DNA of 64,000 nt from Exobacillus caeni (GTDB lineage: Bacteria > Bacillota > Bacilli > Bacillales > Guptibacillaceae), in NCBI RefSeq assembly GCF_005747095.1, contig NZ_SWLG01000006.1, forward strand, positions 124,001 through 188,000, in the 5' to 3' direction. Each line of letters opens with the position of its first letter. The first letter of the stretch is position 1. The notes beneath the pieces were generated by a model. That model saw only the letters and a program-made list of their open reading frames with translations, had not been told where the DNA came from and made no database searches. A program made the translations under genes and the position numbers. Below are positions 1-10,589 of the stretch, one piece after another.

Positions 1-135
1 GGGAAATATGGCGAAAAAATATTAGAAGTGGATGCAATAGTGGGTGGAGAAAAAATAATACGTTATCGAACTTATGAGAGCCGTTCCTCGCTCGAAAAGA
101 AAATTTCGCTTCCAGCAGACCTTCTAGGTAATTAA
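1..135 (+). CDS. C-terminal end of an unidentified protein (partial)
   Basis: The window opens inside a reading frame that runs 44 codons to a TAA at 133-135. The tail is basic and ends LPADLLGN. The family is not recognised. It is followed by a hairpin terminator at 223-262, so it is probably a transcription unit separate from spoVK. Confidence 0.6.
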   Translation, partial: GKYGEKILEVDAIVGGEKIIRYRTYESRSSLEKKISLPADLLGN

Positions 136-222
136 CAAGGCTAATATTTCCTGAGGAAGCGCATAAAACGACATTTTATTTTAAGCTGATTTATTTTAAT
201 AGATAAACGATAGTTGCCTATT

Positions 223-262
223 AGAAGAAAAGCAGACCTTAACAGGTTCTTTTCTTCTTTTT
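223..262 (+). terminator. Rho-independent terminator after the partial gene
   Basis: An inverted repeat (AGAAGAAAA ... TTTTCTTCT, with an inner CC/GG pair) is followed by a T run. It sits between the partial gene and spoVK. Confidence 0.6.
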
Positions 263-352
263 AGTGTGCATTTTAGCGGAGCATTGGGCTGTTGTCACGG
301 TTTGTGCCCCTATTGCGTATACTATCCTGTCAAACGAAAAGGGGTGAATGGC

Positions 353-1291
353 TTGCAGGGCTCCATTACGAAGCGTACTAAAGGTCAAATCAACGTTGTC
401 CTAAATCAAAAGCAGGGAGAATCTCTTTCAAAGCAAGACACTTTTCTTTTAGATAAAGAAAGCCGTGACAAACATTATCCGTTGGATGTTATACAAAAAG
501 AAATGGCAAAACTTATAGGGATGGATGAATTAAAATATCTCGTGAAAGAAATATATGCATGGCTATACATCAACAAGTGCAGAAAGGAAAAAGGACTGAA
601 GGCAGGGAACCAGGCCCTTCATATGCTGTTTAAAGGAAATCCTGGTACGGGAAAAACGACGGTCGCACGATTGCTTGGCAAGCTTTTTTTTGAAATGAAA
701 GTTCTTTCTAAAGGGCATCTGATCGAGGCGGAAAGGGCAGACCTCGTTGGGGAATACATCGGCCATACCGCTCAAAAGACCCGGGAACTGGTAAAAAAAG
801 CTTCTGGGGGCATTCTCTTTATCGATGAAGCTTATTCTCTTGCAAGGGGAGGGGAAAAAGATTTTGGGAAAGAAGCAATCGATACATTGGTGAAAGCGAT
901 GGAAGATAAGCAGCATGATTTTATGTTGATTCTTGCTGGATATTCAGATGAAATGGAAAACTTTTTATCCTTGAACCCCGGATTGCCGTCAAGGTTCCCA
1001 ATCGTGATCGATTTTCCCGATTATACGAATGATGAACTCCTTTCGATTGCCCGCCAGATGGTAGTTGAGCGTGAATATCTCATCACTAAAGAAGCAGAAT
1101 GGAAGATTAAGCAATCGTTAATGAAGGCAAGATCACGCCATTCCGATGCAGCTTTCAGCAACGGGCGTTACGTAAGGAATTTGATTGAAAAGGCTGTTAG
1201 AAAGCAGGCTGTAAGGTTATTAAGAGAAGATGAAATAGACAGGGATCGGCTGATGACCCTTGAAGCTGCTGATATACAAGTAGAAGAATGA
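353..1291 (+). CDS. spoVK: Stage V sporulation protein K, AAA+ ATPase
   Basis: A CbbX/SpoVK-type AAA+ ATPase made in the mother cell and needed for spore maturation in Bacillus. The Walker A motif GNPGTGKTT is near residue 95 and the Walker B motif ILFIDEA near residue 152, followed by sensor and C-terminal helical regions. The frame is open from 266, but I chose TTG 353 because an AAGGGGTG ribosome site lies 8 bases upstream; this gives 312 aa, close to the usual length of about 320. It is first in the conserved order spoVK-hflX-ynbB-glnA. The family assignment is firm; the start is inferred. Confidence 0.9.
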   Translation: MQGSITKRTKGQINVVLNQKQGESLSKQDTFLLDKESRDKHYPLDVIQKEMAKLIGMDELKYLVKEIYAWLYINKCRKEKGLKAGNQALHMLFKGNPGTGKTTVARLLGKLFFEMKVLSKGHLIEAERADLVGEYIGHTAQKTRELVKKASGGILFIDEAYSLARGGEKDFGKEAIDTLVKAMEDKQHDFMLILAGYSDEMENFLSLNPGLPSRFPIVIDFPDYTNDELLSIARQMVVEREYLITKEAEWKIKQSLMKARSRHSDAAFSNGRYVRNLIEKAVRKQAVRLLREDEIDRDRLMTLEAADIQVEE

Positions 1292-1347
1292 ATTAAGGTC
1301 TGGTAAGATAGATGAAGATAAAGTCAAAATAGGAAGGATATCAGTGA

Positions 1348-2616
1348 TTGAGACCAAATAATATCTCTAACCAGGAAAAAGCAATATTAGTTGGCTGTCA
1401 TTTGTCCAAAGAATCAACAGAACGGTTTGAATACTCCATGGATGAATTGGCAGCTCTAACTGAAACAGCTCAAGGGACATCTATTGCAACAATTACCCAA
1501 AAACGGGAAAGGCTGGATCCGGCTACTTATATTGGCTCGGGTAAAGTGAAGGAAATAGCTGAACTGGAAGAAGAGTTGGAAGCGGATGTAATTATTATTA
1601 ACGGAGAACTTTCACCAAGTCAGGTTAGAAACCTGTCGTCTTATTTCACTTCCAGAGTGGTGGACAGAACTCAGCTAATTCTTGATATTTTTGCACAGCG
1701 GGCAAAATCTAAAGAAGGTAAATTGCAAGTTGAGCTAGCCCAGCTTCAATACATTCTGCCGAGGCTGGCAGGTAAAGGGATCGAGTTATCCCGGTTGGGC
1801 GGTGGAATCGGTACTCGAGGTCCCGGTGAAACAAAGCTTGAAACAGACAGAAGGCATATACGAAACAGAATAAAAGATATAAAGCGCCAGCTCAGTACGA
1901 TTGTCCAGCATAGAGAGCGTTACAGAAGCAGAAGAAAGCGTAATGAAGTTCTTCAAATCGCACTTGTTGGATATACAAATGCCGGCAAGTCCACAATTTT
2001 TAACCGGTTAACAGAATCGGACGCTTACGAAGAAAATAAATTATTCGCCACGCTCGATCCGATGACTAGAAGGTTAAAGCTTCCTAATGGTCTTGAAGTC
2101 TTGTTAACAGATACGGTAGGGTTTATTCAGGATCTACCGACGACTTTGGTGGCTGCGTTTCGCTCTACACTCGAAGAAGCGACAGAAGCAGATCTCATTT
2201 TGCATGTCATCGATGGTTCCCATCCTGACCACGACCAGCATGAAAAAATTGTTACCGGTTTACTGAACGAACTGGATGCAGCACACATTCCGGTTTTAAC
2301 GGTCTATAACAAAAGAGACTTAATTGAAAACAGTTTTGTACCGGCAAGTATACATGACACCATTTTTATTTCTGCTTTAGAAATGGGAGATATAAGAAAG
2401 TTAAATAAAAAAATCGAAACGGTTCTTATCGATCAAATGGAATATTATCATTTCTTTGTTCCGCCGGAAAATGGAGCAAGCCTTTCGAAGCTGCGCTCTA
2501 AAACTGTGTTACAGTCTAAACAGTGGGATGAAGAGAAGAACCTATTTGAATGTAAAGGGTATGCGCCAGTTGCAGTCCTTCATAATATCGAGAAAGAATT
2601 GGACAACATCAGGTAG
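1348..2616 (+). CDS. hflX: Ribosome-associated GTPase HflX (YnbA)
   Basis: HflX binds the 50S subunit and splits or rescues stalled ribosomes, mainly under stress. The 422-residue protein has the glycine-rich HflX linker ([15 protein letters not shown]), a G1 loop GYTNAGKST near residue 208, a G3 motif DTVGF near 254 and an NKRD G4 motif. The start is TTG with AGGAAGG 10 bases upstream. It ends 10 bases before ynbB, so the two are probably co-transcribed. Confidence 0.95.
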   Translation: MRPNNISNQEKAILVGCHLSKESTERFEYSMDELAALTETAQGTSIATITQKRERLDPATYIGSGKVKEIAELEEELEADVIIINGELSPSQVRNLSSYFTSRVVDRTQLILDIFAQRAKSKEGKLQVELAQLQYILPRLAGKGIELSRLGGGIGTRGPGETKLETDRRHIRNRIKDIKRQLSTIVQHRERYRSRRKRNEVLQIALVGYTNAGKSTIFNRLTESDAYEENKLFATLDPMTRRLKLPNGLEVLLTDTVGFIQDLPTTLVAAFRSTLEEATEADLILHVIDGSHPDHDQHEKIVTGLLNELDAAHIPVLTVYNKRDLIENSFVPASIHDTIFISALEMGDIRKLNKKIETVLIDQMEYYHFFVPPENGASLSKLRSKTVLQSKQWDEEKNLFECKGYAPVAVLHNIEKELDNIR

Positions 2617-2626
2617 GAGATACATC

Positions 2627-3895
2627 ATGTTTAAACACTTGCAATATGGCGAGGCTTTAAAAAGTCTCGCAAGATCGATCGAAGAAAAAATCGCTCCGGT
2701 ACACCGGAAAATTGATGAAATAACAGAAGGCAACCAGTACAGGGTATTAACCAGTTTTCAACGATTAAGGATAAGCGATTATCATTTCACTCCCTCTACA
2801 GGTTATGGGTATGACGATGACGGGAGAGACACATTAGAGCAGCTCTACGCAGATGTTATGGGAACCGAATCCGGGCTGGTCAGATCCCAAATCGTTTCAG
2901 GAACACACGCGATTTCTACTGCCCTTTTTGGTGTCCTTAGACCGGGGGACAACTTACTTTATATTACTGGATCCCCGTATGATACGCTTGAAGAAATCGT
3001 AGGCTCAAGAGGAAACGGTTCTGGCTCATTAAAAGAATTTGGCATAGGATACAATGCTGTGCCGCTACTGGAAAACGGCAAAATTGATTTTGAGGCTGTA
3101 CGTTTATCTATCGATGAAAATACGAAAGTGATTGGCATTCAGCGTTCGAAAGGATATGCCAACCGTCCTTCCTTTACGACAAAAGAAATAGAAGAAATGA
3201 TTACATTTGTTAAATCAATAAAAGCAGATGTTATTGTGTTTGTGGACAATTGTTACGGAGAATTTGTGGAAGAAGTAGAACCCTGCCATGTAGGGGCAGA
3301 TCTTATGGCAGGCTCCTTGATCAAAAATCCTGGAGGAGGAATCGTAAAGACTGGAGGCTATATTGTAGGAAGGCAAGACCTCGTGGAACTTTGCGGGTAC
3401 CGGCTTACATCACCTGGGATCGGAAGGGAAGTAGGCGCCTCCTTATATTCTCTTCAAGAGATGTATCAAGGGTTCTTCCTTGCACCACATATAGTTGGAC
3501 AGGCTTTAAAAGGAGCAGTGTTCACCGCTGCATTCCTGGAAGAAATCGGATTCGATACACATCCTTACTGGAACTCTCCAAGGACGGATTTAATCCAGTC
3601 AGTCCAATTTAACGACAGAGACAAAATGGTCGCGTTTTGCCAGGCTGTACAGTTTACTTCTCCTGTAAATTCTCATGTAACGCCACATCCCAGCCCGATG
3701 CCAGGATATGAAGACGAGGTCATAATGGCTGCGGGAACGTTTATACAGGGGTCTAGTATCGAGTTGTCAGCAGATGGTCCCATCCGCCCTCCTTATCTTG
3801 CTTACGTACAGGGTGGCTTAACGTATGAACACGTGAAAATCAGTGTTATCAGTGCGGTTAACGATTTACTTGAAAAAGGTTTAATTACCATGTAA
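2627..3895 (+). CDS. ynbB: PLP-dependent YnbB / 'aluminum resistance' family protein
   Basis: A fold-type I pyridoxal-phosphate enzyme, often annotated as methionine gamma-lyase family or aluminium resistance protein; the true substrate is not settled. The 422 aa length matches the family. The probable PLP lysine is in the GSLIKNPGGG segment near residue 229. The start is ATG 2627 after GTAGGAGAT; the frame is open further upstream, but that part overlaps hflX out of frame. A terminator follows at 3911-3940. Confidence 0.88.
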   Translation: MFKHLQYGEALKSLARSIEEKIAPVHRKIDEITEGNQYRVLTSFQRLRISDYHFTPSTGYGYDDDGRDTLEQLYADVMGTESGLVRSQIVSGTHAISTALFGVLRPGDNLLYITGSPYDTLEEIVGSRGNGSGSLKEFGIGYNAVPLLENGKIDFEAVRLSIDENTKVIGIQRSKGYANRPSFTTKEIEEMITFVKSIKADVIVFVDNCYGEFVEEVEPCHVGADLMAGSLIKNPGGGIVKTGGYIVGRQDLVELCGYRLTSPGIGREVGASLYSLQEMYQGFFLAPHIVGQALKGAVFTAAFLEEIGFDTHPYWNSPRTDLIQSVQFNDRDKMVAFCQAVQFTSPVNSHVTPHPSPMPGYEDEVIMAAGTFIQGSSIELSADGPIRPPYLAYVQGGLTYEHVKISVISAVNDLLEKGLITM

Positions 3896-3910
3896 ATAGG
3901 TTATAAAAAG

Positions 3911-3940
3911 CAGGGGAGGTTAAGTCCTTCCCTGTTTTTT
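3911..3940 (+). terminator. Terminator after ynbB
   Basis: A CAGGG...CCCTG hairpin is followed by seven T residues. It separates hflX-ynbB from glnA. Confidence 0.75.
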
Positions 3941-3958
3941 TAAGTGAAAGAAAAATAA

Positions 3959-3975
3959 TGTGAGATTTTCTTACA
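3959..3975 (+). promoter_or_regulatory. GlnR/TnrA-type operator upstream of glnA
   Basis: The 17-mer TGTGAGATTTTCTTACA exactly fits the GlnR/TnrA consensus TGTNA-N7-TNACA. It lies about 150 bases before the glnA start. This suggests nitrogen control of glnA although no glnR gene is adjacent. Confidence 0.75.
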
Positions 3976-4128
3976 TACTTAAACACCTGTAGGAATTTTC
4001 ATAGTATAGTGACAATAAGCAAAGGGAAGAGGAAGGAAAAATAAACTTCTGCAAAAAACTTCCCGCCCGAAAAGGAAGATTCTTTCACTAAATAGTATTG
4101 ATTATTCTTGAGGAGGATTCAGTTTAAA

Positions 4129-5463
4129 ATGGGAAAGTATAACAGAGAAGACATTCTAAGAATGGCAAAAGAAGAAAATGTTAAGTTTATCCGTTTACAG
4201 TTTACGGATATGCTTGGAATTATTAAAAACGTAGAAATTCCTTTGGATCAGCTTCCAAAGGCGCTTGATAACCAAATGATGTTCGACGGTTCTTCTATTG
4301 AAGGATTTGTCCGGATCGAAGAATCTGATATGCTTTTATATCCTGATTTAGATACATGGGTAGTTTTCCCATGGACGTCTGAAAAAGGGAAAGTTGCACG
4401 TTTGATCTGTGATGTATGTATGCCGGATGAAACTCCGTTTGAAGGAGATCCGCGTTCTGTGTTGAAACGTGTTCTTAAAGAGATGGAAGAATTGGGATTC
4501 ACTGACTTTAACATAGGGCCTGAACCTGAATTCTTCTTGTTTAAAATGGATGAGAAGGGTGAACCGACTCTTGAATTGAATGATAAGGGCGGTTACTTTG
4601 ACCTTGCTCCAACTGACCTTGGAGAAAACTGCCGACGTGATATTGTTCTTGAACTGGAAGATATGGGATTTGAGATTGAAGCTTCTCACCATGAAGTAGC
4701 TCCTGGACAGCATGAAATTGATTTCAAATATGCAGATGCAGTAACAACCTGTGATAACATTCAAACGTTTAAGCTTGTTGTTAAAACGATCGCACGTAAA
4801 CACGGCTTGCATGCTACGTTTATGCCGAAACCATTGTTCGGTGTCAATGGATCTGGAATGCATGCGAATATGTCATTGTTTAAAGACGGCGAGAATGCAT
4901 TCTATGATCCGAACGATAAGGACGGCCTAAGCGAAACTGCCAGACAGTTTATCGCAGGAACAATGAAGCACGCAGAAGCTTTCACAGCGATTACAAATCC
5001 TACTGTTAACTCTTATAAGCGTCTTGTGCCTGGCTATGAAGCACCTTGTTATGTTGCATGGTCAATGCAAAACAGAAGTCCGCTGATCCGTGTGCCGGCT
5101 TCACGCGGGTTAAGTACAAGAATTGAAGTCCGCAGTGTCGATCCTTCAGCAAATCCATACCTTGCAATGGCGGCGTTGTTAGCGGCTGGTCTTGACGGAA
5201 TAAAAAATCAAATGAAAGCTGTAGCTCCGACAGACCGCAATATTTACGCGATGGATAAAGAAGAGCGTCGTGAAGAAGGAATTGCAGATCTTCCGGCAAC
5301 ATTAAAAGATGCGCTTGAAAAGTTCAAACAGGATGATGTATTGACTTCTGCTCTTGGAAGTCACACAACAGAACATTTCATTGAAGCGAAAGAAATTGAA
5401 TGGGATATGTTTAGAACGCAAGTACATCCATGGGAACGTGAACAATACCTTACAACTTATTAA
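4129..5463 (+). CDS. glnA: Glutamine synthetase type I
   Basis: Makes glutamine from glutamate, ammonia and ATP as a cytosolic dodecamer. The 444 aa length equals the Bacillus GlnA-alpha type. Visible signatures include [10 protein letters not shown] near the N-terminus, the [11 protein letters not shown] metal/glutamate site, and the [17 protein letters not shown] loop. ATG 4129 follows AGGAGG with good spacing. In B. subtilis glnR precedes glnA in one operon; here glnR is missing and the upstream gene is ynbB, so glnA has its own promoter. A terminator follows. Confidence 0.97.
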   Translation: MGKYNREDILRMAKEENVKFIRLQFTDMLGIIKNVEIPLDQLPKALDNQMMFDGSSIEGFVRIEESDMLLYPDLDTWVVFPWTSEKGKVARLICDVCMPDETPFEGDPRSVLKRVLKEMEELGFTDFNIGPEPEFFLFKMDEKGEPTLELNDKGGYFDLAPTDLGENCRRDIVLELEDMGFEIEASHHEVAPGQHEIDFKYADAVTTCDNIQTFKLVVKTIARKHGLHATFMPKPLFGVNGSGMHANMSLFKDGENAFYDPNDKDGLSETARQFIAGTMKHAEAFTAITNPTVNSYKRLVPGYEAPCYVAWSMQNRSPLIRVPASRGLSTRIEVRSVDPSANPYLAMAALLAAGLDGIKNQMKAVAPTDRNIYAMDKEERREEGIADLPATLKDALEKFKQDDVLTSALGSHTTEHFIEAKEIEWDMFRTQVHPWEREQYLTTY

Positions 5464-5472
5464 GACTATTTT

Positions 5473-5502
5473 AAAAGAGACGGCCGTTGCCGTCTCTTTT
5501 TT
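5473..5502 (+). terminator. Terminator after glnA
   Basis: The inverted repeat AAAGAGACGG/CCGTCTCTTT is followed by T residues just after the glnA stop. Confidence 0.85.
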
Positions 5503-5623
5503 ATACCTTTGACACGCTATGTGAATAATGGGAGGGAATAACTTTAATGAAAGGAAAGAACAATTAAGGAAATATATTGCTTTTTACAAACCGTTAACCC
5601 GGTGTGTAGGTTACATTCACATG

Positions 5624-5661
5624 AAAAATGGCCCCTTCTGCTAAACGGGCAGTGAGGCCAT
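5624..5661 (-). terminator. Terminator after lexA
   Basis: Read on the minus strand, a hairpin with ATGGCC/GGCCAT arms and an inner CTGC/GCAG pairing is followed by TTTTT. It lies directly downstream of the lexA stop. Confidence 0.65.
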
Positions 5662-5667
5662 AAATGC

Positions 5668-6288
5668 TTAATGGATCGTTCTGAATACACCGATCACTTT
5701 TCCAAGGATAGATACATTTTGTAAGATGATAGGCTCCAAAGAAGAGTTCTCCGGCTGAAGCCGCACATAATCTTTTTCCTTAAAGAAACGTTTTACTGTC
5801 GCTTCTCCTTCTTCTGTCATCGCTACAACGATATCGCCATTTTGAGCAGTCGGCTGCTGTTTTACAATAACCATGTCTTTATCAAAAATACCTGCTTCGA
5901 TCATACTATCGCCTTCGATTATTAAAATGAATGTCTTATCGTCCTGTACAAACTGGTCAGGGAGGGGAATGTATTCTTCGATATTTTCAATAGCAGTGAT
6001 GGGCTGCCCGGCAGTTACTTTACCGATCACCGGGATATTAACAGTTTCACTTCTAGGAATCTGTTGTTCCTCTTCTAATCCCAGCACTTCTATTGCCCGG
6101 GGTTTAGTGGGATCGCGTCGGATGTAGCCTTTTTTCTCCAGCCTTGCTAGATGGCCGTGGACAGTAGAGCTTGAAGCTAAGCCGACTGCTTCTCCAATTT
6201 CTCTTACCGAAGGGGGATATCCCTTCTTTTTTACTTCGACTTTAATAAAGTCAAGTATATCCTGCTGGCGTTTTGATAGCTTTATCAT
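5668..6288 (-). CDS. lexA: SOS repressor LexA
   Basis: Represses SOS genes and cleaves itself when RecA filaments form. The 206-residue protein has an N-terminal winged helix ([13 protein letters not shown] onward), the Ala-Gly cleavage site in VTAGQPI, the catalytic serine in [10 protein letters not shown] and the catalytic lysine in EATVKRF. ATG 6288 gives the usual MIKLSKRQ start; an in-frame GTG at 6297 is less likely. It is divergent from yneA, with LexA-like boxes in between, which fits autoregulation. Confidence 0.96.
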   Translation of the reverse strand: MIKLSKRQQDILDFIKVEVKKKGYPPSVREIGEAVGLASSSTVHGHLARLEKKGYIRRDPTKPRAIEVLGLEEEQQIPRSETVNIPVIGKVTAGQPITAIENIEEYIPLPDQFVQDDKTFILIIEGDSMIEAGIFDKDMVIVKQQPTAQNGDIVVAMTEEGEATVKRFFKEKDYVRLQPENSSLEPIILQNVSILGKVIGVFRTIH

Positions 6289-6350
6289 ATTTGGCACCTC
6301 GTTCCAATCTATCTATTTATTAGTAGTATACCAGAATTTCTGTTCGGGTA

Positions 6351-6424
6351 CAAACGGTTGTTCGAAAAAAACGGTTGACACGAACAGAGGTTCTGTATAA
6401 ACTATAAAACAGAACAAATATTCG
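6351..6424 (+). promoter_or_regulatory. Divergent SOS control region with three LexA-like boxes
   Basis: Three sites resemble the Bacillus LexA box GAAC-N4-GTTC: 6351-6364 (CAAACGGTTGTTCG, one mismatch in the core), 6381-6394 (CGAACAGAGGTTCT, perfect core) and 6411-6424 (AGAACAAATATTCG, one mismatch). A TTGACA -35 at 6375-6380, with a TAAACT -10 about 17 bases on, is overlapped by the middle box. This is a good yneA promoter under LexA control. Confidence 0.8.
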
Positions 6425-6440
6425 TATCGGGGTGTATTAT

Positions 6441-6737
6441 ATGAAAAAGTCAGCTAATCAGTATACAGGAATGGACTATTTGTTAATAGTTATGTTTGTT
6501 ATGATATTATTGTTTGTTATGACATCATTGATGACAGCAGCGAGTTCTCCTGACCTAATAGGATACAAAGAAGTAACCGTTCAAGCAGGTGATACCTTAT
6601 GGGATATTGCTGATGAATATGAGGAAGATCATGAGCTGAGTAATGAAAAGTTCGTGAGCCTGGTAGAGAAGGCAAATGGGGTAAATGCAAACAATCTTAT
6701 CGCAGGAGAAGTTATCAGAATCCCTGTTGAGCAATAA
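6441..6737 (+). CDS. yneA: SOS cell-division suppressor YneA
   Basis: A membrane-anchored inhibitor of division made during the SOS response. The 98 aa comprise one N-terminal transmembrane segment (about residues 14-36) and an extracellular LysM domain (YKEVTVQAGDTLWDIADEY... to the C-terminus). ATG 6441 follows CGGGGTG. First gene of yneA-yneB-ynzC, downstream of the LexA boxes and divergent from lexA, as in B. subtilis. Confidence 0.93.
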   Translation: MKKSANQYTGMDYLLIVMFVMILLFVMTSLMTAASSPDLIGYKEVTVQAGDTLWDIADEYEEDHELSNEKFVSLVEKANGVNANNLIAGEVIRIPVEQ

Positions 6738-6758
6738 GTAAGGAGAGCAAACACATAA

Positions 6759-7412
<654 letters not shown>

Positions 7413-7472
7413 GATTCTTTCCTTATTGCGTTACGATTGTGAAATAAGCGACGCGTATAAAGGAGTAGAAAT

Positions 7473-7709
7473 ATGTTATCAAAAGAAAAGATTGATCGTA
7501 TAAATGAACTAGCTAAGAAAGCTAAAAGCGAAGGGTTAACACTATCTGAAAAAAAAGAACAACAGGGATTAAGAGAAGCTTACTTAAAAAATCTTCGGAA
7601 ATCTTTTTCAAATCAACTTCATTCTGTAAAAGTTGTGGATGAAGAAGGAAATGACGTGACGCCCGATAAGTTGAAAAAGAGTAAAGAAAGAAGAAGAAAC
7701 TCCCATTAA
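7473..7709 (+). CDS. ynzC: YnzC, DUF896 small protein
   Basis: A 78 aa helical protein of the DUF896 family (start [21 protein letters not shown], with [18 protein letters not shown]). It is the third gene of the SOS operon in Bacillus and its function is unknown. AAGGAG precedes the ATG. A strong terminator at 7720-7758 closes the operon. Confidence 0.93.
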   Translation: MLSKEKIDRINELAKKAKSEGLTLSEKKEQQGLREAYLKNLRKSFSNQLHSVKVVDEEGNDVTPDKLKKSKERRRNSH

Positions 7710-7719
7710 TCCATTCTTT

Positions 7720-7758
7720 AAGGCCTAATTTTGCACGTTTGCGAAATTAGGCCTTTTT
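7720..7758 (+). terminator. Terminator after ynzC
   Basis: The 12-bp perfect inverted repeat AAGGCCTAATTT/AAATTAGGCCTT is followed by T residues. Confidence 0.9.
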
Positions 7759-7840
7759 TATGGTTGCAATATTCTTAAAATTCGTTATACTGTTATATAA
7801 CAAGTTGTTATATTACACATCAATAGAAAGGGTGGATTAG

Positions 7841-8128
7841 ATGACTTTTTCAGTAACGGATTCTGCGGCGCGTTTTTATAAACATGAGATGGATTTGAAG
7901 AACGGGGATTGCCTCCGCCTGTTTTGCAGATATGCAGGAAGTGGTGCGGAAGGTGGTTTCAAGCTGGGAGTAATGGCGGATCATCCTGAAGATGGTGATT
8001 TTATACAGCAGTTTAACGGAATTAATTATTTTGTTCGGCCGGGAGACCAATGGTTTATTGACCAGATGAAGCTTGATTATGACGAATCCAACCAGGATGT
8101 AATTTGCGAGTTGCCGAGTATGGTATAA
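7841..8128 (+). CDS. HesB/YneR-family protein without Fe-S cysteines
   Basis: A 95 aa protein of the HesB-like domain superfamily, a paralogue of yneR at 31912-32199 (shared pattern: xxFxRYxG...GxxLGV...GIxxFVxxxDxW). The position holding the first conserved cysteine of true IscA proteins reads GSG here, so Fe-S cluster carriage is unlikely. AAAGGGTGG precedes the ATG. Function unknown. It is monocistronic between two terminator hairpins. Confidence 0.8.
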   Translation: MTFSVTDSAARFYKHEMDLKNGDCLRLFCRYAGSGAEGGFKLGVMADHPEDGDFIQQFNGINYFVRPGDQWFIDQMKLDYDESNQDVICELPSMV

Positions 8129-8132
8129 CACG

Positions 8133-8170
8133 AAACCTGTACTATAACATTAATGTTATAGTACAGGTTT
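8133..8170. terminator. 38-bp perfect palindrome, probable terminator
   Basis: AAACCTGTACTATAACATT is followed at once by its exact reverse complement, then TTCTTTTT on the plus strand. Perfect dyad symmetry without a separate loop is longer than most terminators, so it could also be a protein site. Confidence 0.7.
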
Positions 8171-8263
8171 TCTTTTTGAACAAAGTACCCTCTAAAAAGC
8201 ATTTTACTTTTGTATTCCCTCCAAGCGGTAAAGATACAAGCGTTATAAGGAGCAGTTCGTATA

Positions 8264-8392
8264 ATGACAACTATTAAAATGAAAAGAAAAAAAGTTGGAC
8301 AATATAAGGAAAGAAGGCTTGATCAATCGCCGTTTACTTTATCCCTTTTACAGAGGGAAGTTATAGCAAATTCTTGTACTCTGCAGCAATAA
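8264..8392 (+). CDS. Possible 42-residue basic peptide
   Basis: A short open frame starts ATG 8264 with AAGGAG 11 bases upstream and ends TAA 8390. The product begins [18 protein letters not shown] and is very basic at its N-terminus. It fills the 315-base gap before tkt, which otherwise holds only the palindrome and the tkt leader. No family is recognised and it may be chance. Confidence 0.25.
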   Translation: MTTIKMKRKKVGQYKERRLDQSPFTLSLLQREVIANSCTLQQ

Positions 8393-8442
8393 AGTATAAG
8401 ATGATAACTAGAAAAATTATTCTATCGAAAAGGAAGGATAAA

Positions 8443-10443
8443 ATGACACAGAATATTGATCAATTGGCTATTAATACGATTCGTACTCTTTCAATAGACG
8501 CGGTAGAGAAAGCGCAATCCGGGCATCCAGGAATGCCGATGGGTGCAGCTCCTATGGCATACGAGCTGTGGAAGGATTATATGAATCATAATCCTGGAAA
8601 TCCTGAATGGTTTAACCGTGATCGTTTTGTGCTGTCTGCAGGGCATGGATCAATGCTTTTATACAGCCTGTTGCACCTTTTTGGCTATGATGTTTCGATG
8701 GAAGATTTAAAGAATTTCAGGCAATGGGGAAGTAAAACTCCTGGACATCCAGAATATGGTGATACGCCTGGAGTTGATGCAACAACTGGACCGCTCGGAC
8801 AGGGGATAGCGATGGCTGTAGGAATGGCGATGGCAGAAAGACATCTTGCAAGCCAATATAACAAGGAAGGCTTTCCTGTTGTAGACCATTATACATATGC
8901 AATTTGCGGAGACGGAGATTTAATGGAAGGTGTTGCAAGTGAAGCTTCCTCTCTTGCTGGCCACTTGAAACTGGGACGTCTTGTTCTTATGTATGATTCA
9001 AATGATATTTCACTCGATGGAGACCTTGATCTTTCCTTTACTGAAAACGTTCAAAAACGTTTCGAATCTTACGGTTGGGAAGTTATTCGAGTGGAAGACG
9101 GAACAGATATTGATTCGATTGGAAAAGCGATTGAAAAAGCAAAAGAAAACGAAGAACAACCTACATTAATTGAAGTGAAAACCGTGATCGGATATGGATC
9201 TCCTAATAAATCCGGTAAGTCAGCATCCCACGGTGCACCGCTTGGAGAATCAGAGCTTAAGCTTACGAAAGAAGCTTACAAGTGGGATTTCCAGGAGGAT
9301 TTCCATGTTCCTGAAGAAGTACAAAAGCATTTTGCGGCTTTAAAAGAACAGGGACAAAAGAAGGAAGCAGAATGGAACGAGTTAGTTAGTAAGTATGAAC
9401 AAAAGTTTCCGGAACTTGCTAGTCAGCTGAAAAACGCGATTGAGGGTACACTTCCTGAAGGATGGGACAATGACCTACCTACTTACCAAGCAGGAGACAA
9501 GCAGGCAACAAGGGCTATTTCTGGTGAGGTTATAAATGCTATCGCAAAGGCAGTGCCTCAATTCTTTGGCGGAGCAGCCGATCTGGCAGGGTCTAATAAG
9601 ACCTTGATCAAAGATGGCGGAGATTTCTTCCCAGGAAGCTACAATGGCCGAAACGTATGGTTTGGTGTTCGTGAGTTTGCGATGGGAGCAGCGATGAATG
9701 GAATGGCGCTTCATAAAGGATTAAAGCCTTTTGGCGGAACGTTCTTTGCTTTTTCTGACTATATGCGTCCTGCTATCCGTCTTGCAGCATTGATGAAACA
9801 GCCGGTAAGTTTTGTGTTTACACATGATAGTATTGCTCTTGGTGAAGATGGTCCTACCCACCAGCCGATTGAGCAGCTTCCTTCACTGCGTGCAATGCCA
9901 AACTTAACCGTCTTGCGCCCGGCTGATGCAAATGAAACAAAGGTTTCATGGAAAGTTGCACTTGAAAGCCAGGATCGCCCATCTGCCCTTGTTTTGACTC
10001 GCCAGGGCTTGCCAACACTGGATAGTTCTTCTGAACTTGCAGAAGAAGGAGTTAGAAAAGGAGCGTATGTAGTTAGTGAAGCAGAAGGGAAAGCATCTGC
10101 ATTATTGCTTGCGTCCGGATCTGAAGTAAGCCTGGCAGTAGAAGCACAGAAAGCGTTGAAAGAAGATGGGATCAATGTATCCGTTGTAAGTATGCCCGCA
10201 TGGAATCTTTTTGACGAGCAATCAGATGAATACAAGGAAAGCGTTCTTCCTTCTTCTGTTAAGTATCGACTGGCAATCGAAATGGCTGCACCGTTCGGAT
10301 GGGAAAAGTATACTGGAGATAAGGGCGAAGTTTTGGGAATTAATCGCTTTGGCGCCTCTGCTCCTGCAGAGAAGTTAATGGAAGAATACGGCTTTACAGT
10401 AGAAAACGTTGTTTCTAAAGTGAAAGCTATGTTAAATAAGTAA
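8443..10443 (+). CDS. tkt: Transketolase
   Basis: A thiamine-diphosphate enzyme of the non-oxidative pentose phosphate pathway. The 666 residues begin [20 protein letters not shown]. Visible motifs include [14 protein letters not shown], the ThDP/Mg motif [18 protein letters not shown], and the central [17 protein letters not shown] and [16 protein letters not shown] segments. ATG 8443 has AAGGAAGG upstream; the frame is open to 8374 without a better site. sirA and yneF follow as in B. subtilis, and a terminator lies at 10451-10483. Confidence 0.97.
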   Translation: MTQNIDQLAINTIRTLSIDAVEKAQSGHPGMPMGAAPMAYELWKDYMNHNPGNPEWFNRDRFVLSAGHGSMLLYSLLHLFGYDVSMEDLKNFRQWGSKTPGHPEYGDTPGVDATTGPLGQGIAMAVGMAMAERHLASQYNKEGFPVVDHYTYAICGDGDLMEGVASEASSLAGHLKLGRLVLMYDSNDISLDGDLDLSFTENVQKRFESYGWEVIRVEDGTDIDSIGKAIEKAKENEEQPTLIEVKTVIGYGSPNKSGKSASHGAPLGESELKLTKEAYKWDFQEDFHVPEEVQKHFAALKEQGQKKEAEWNELVSKYEQKFPELASQLKNAIEGTLPEGWDNDLPTYQAGDKQATRAISGEVINAIAKAVPQFFGGAADLAGSNKTLIKDGGDFFPGSYNGRNVWFGVREFAMGAAMNGMALHKGLKPFGGTFFAFSDYMRPAIRLAALMKQPVSFVFTHDSIALGEDGPTHQPIEQLPSLRAMPNLTVLRPADANETKVSWKVALESQDRPSALVLTRQGLPTLDSSSELAEEGVRKGAYVVSEAEGKASALLLASGSEVSLAVEAQKALKEDGINVSVVSMPAWNLFDEQSDEYKESVLPSSVKYRLAIEMAAPFGWEKYTGDKGEVLGINRFGASAPAEKLMEEYGFTVENVVSKVKAMLNK

Positions 10444-10450
10444 TAATTGC

Positions 10451-10483
10451 GAGGATGGGAACGATTGGTTTCCATCCTTTTTT
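10451..10483 (+). terminator. Terminator after tkt
   Basis: An AGGATGG...CCATCCT hairpin is followed by a T run. Confidence 0.8.
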
Positions 10484-10589
10484 TATTTCGACAAAACTAG
10501 TGCCTCCTTGCTCCACTAAGAGACAATCATTTTTCTTTCTGTACGGTATACTAACCTTTATAAATGTTGGGGCAAAAGGAGGGGCATAG

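Noticed and set aside
9759-10475. 238-codon frame antisense to tkt
   Set aside because: It mirrors the codon pattern of tkt, has no ribosome site or family resemblance, and tkt is certain.
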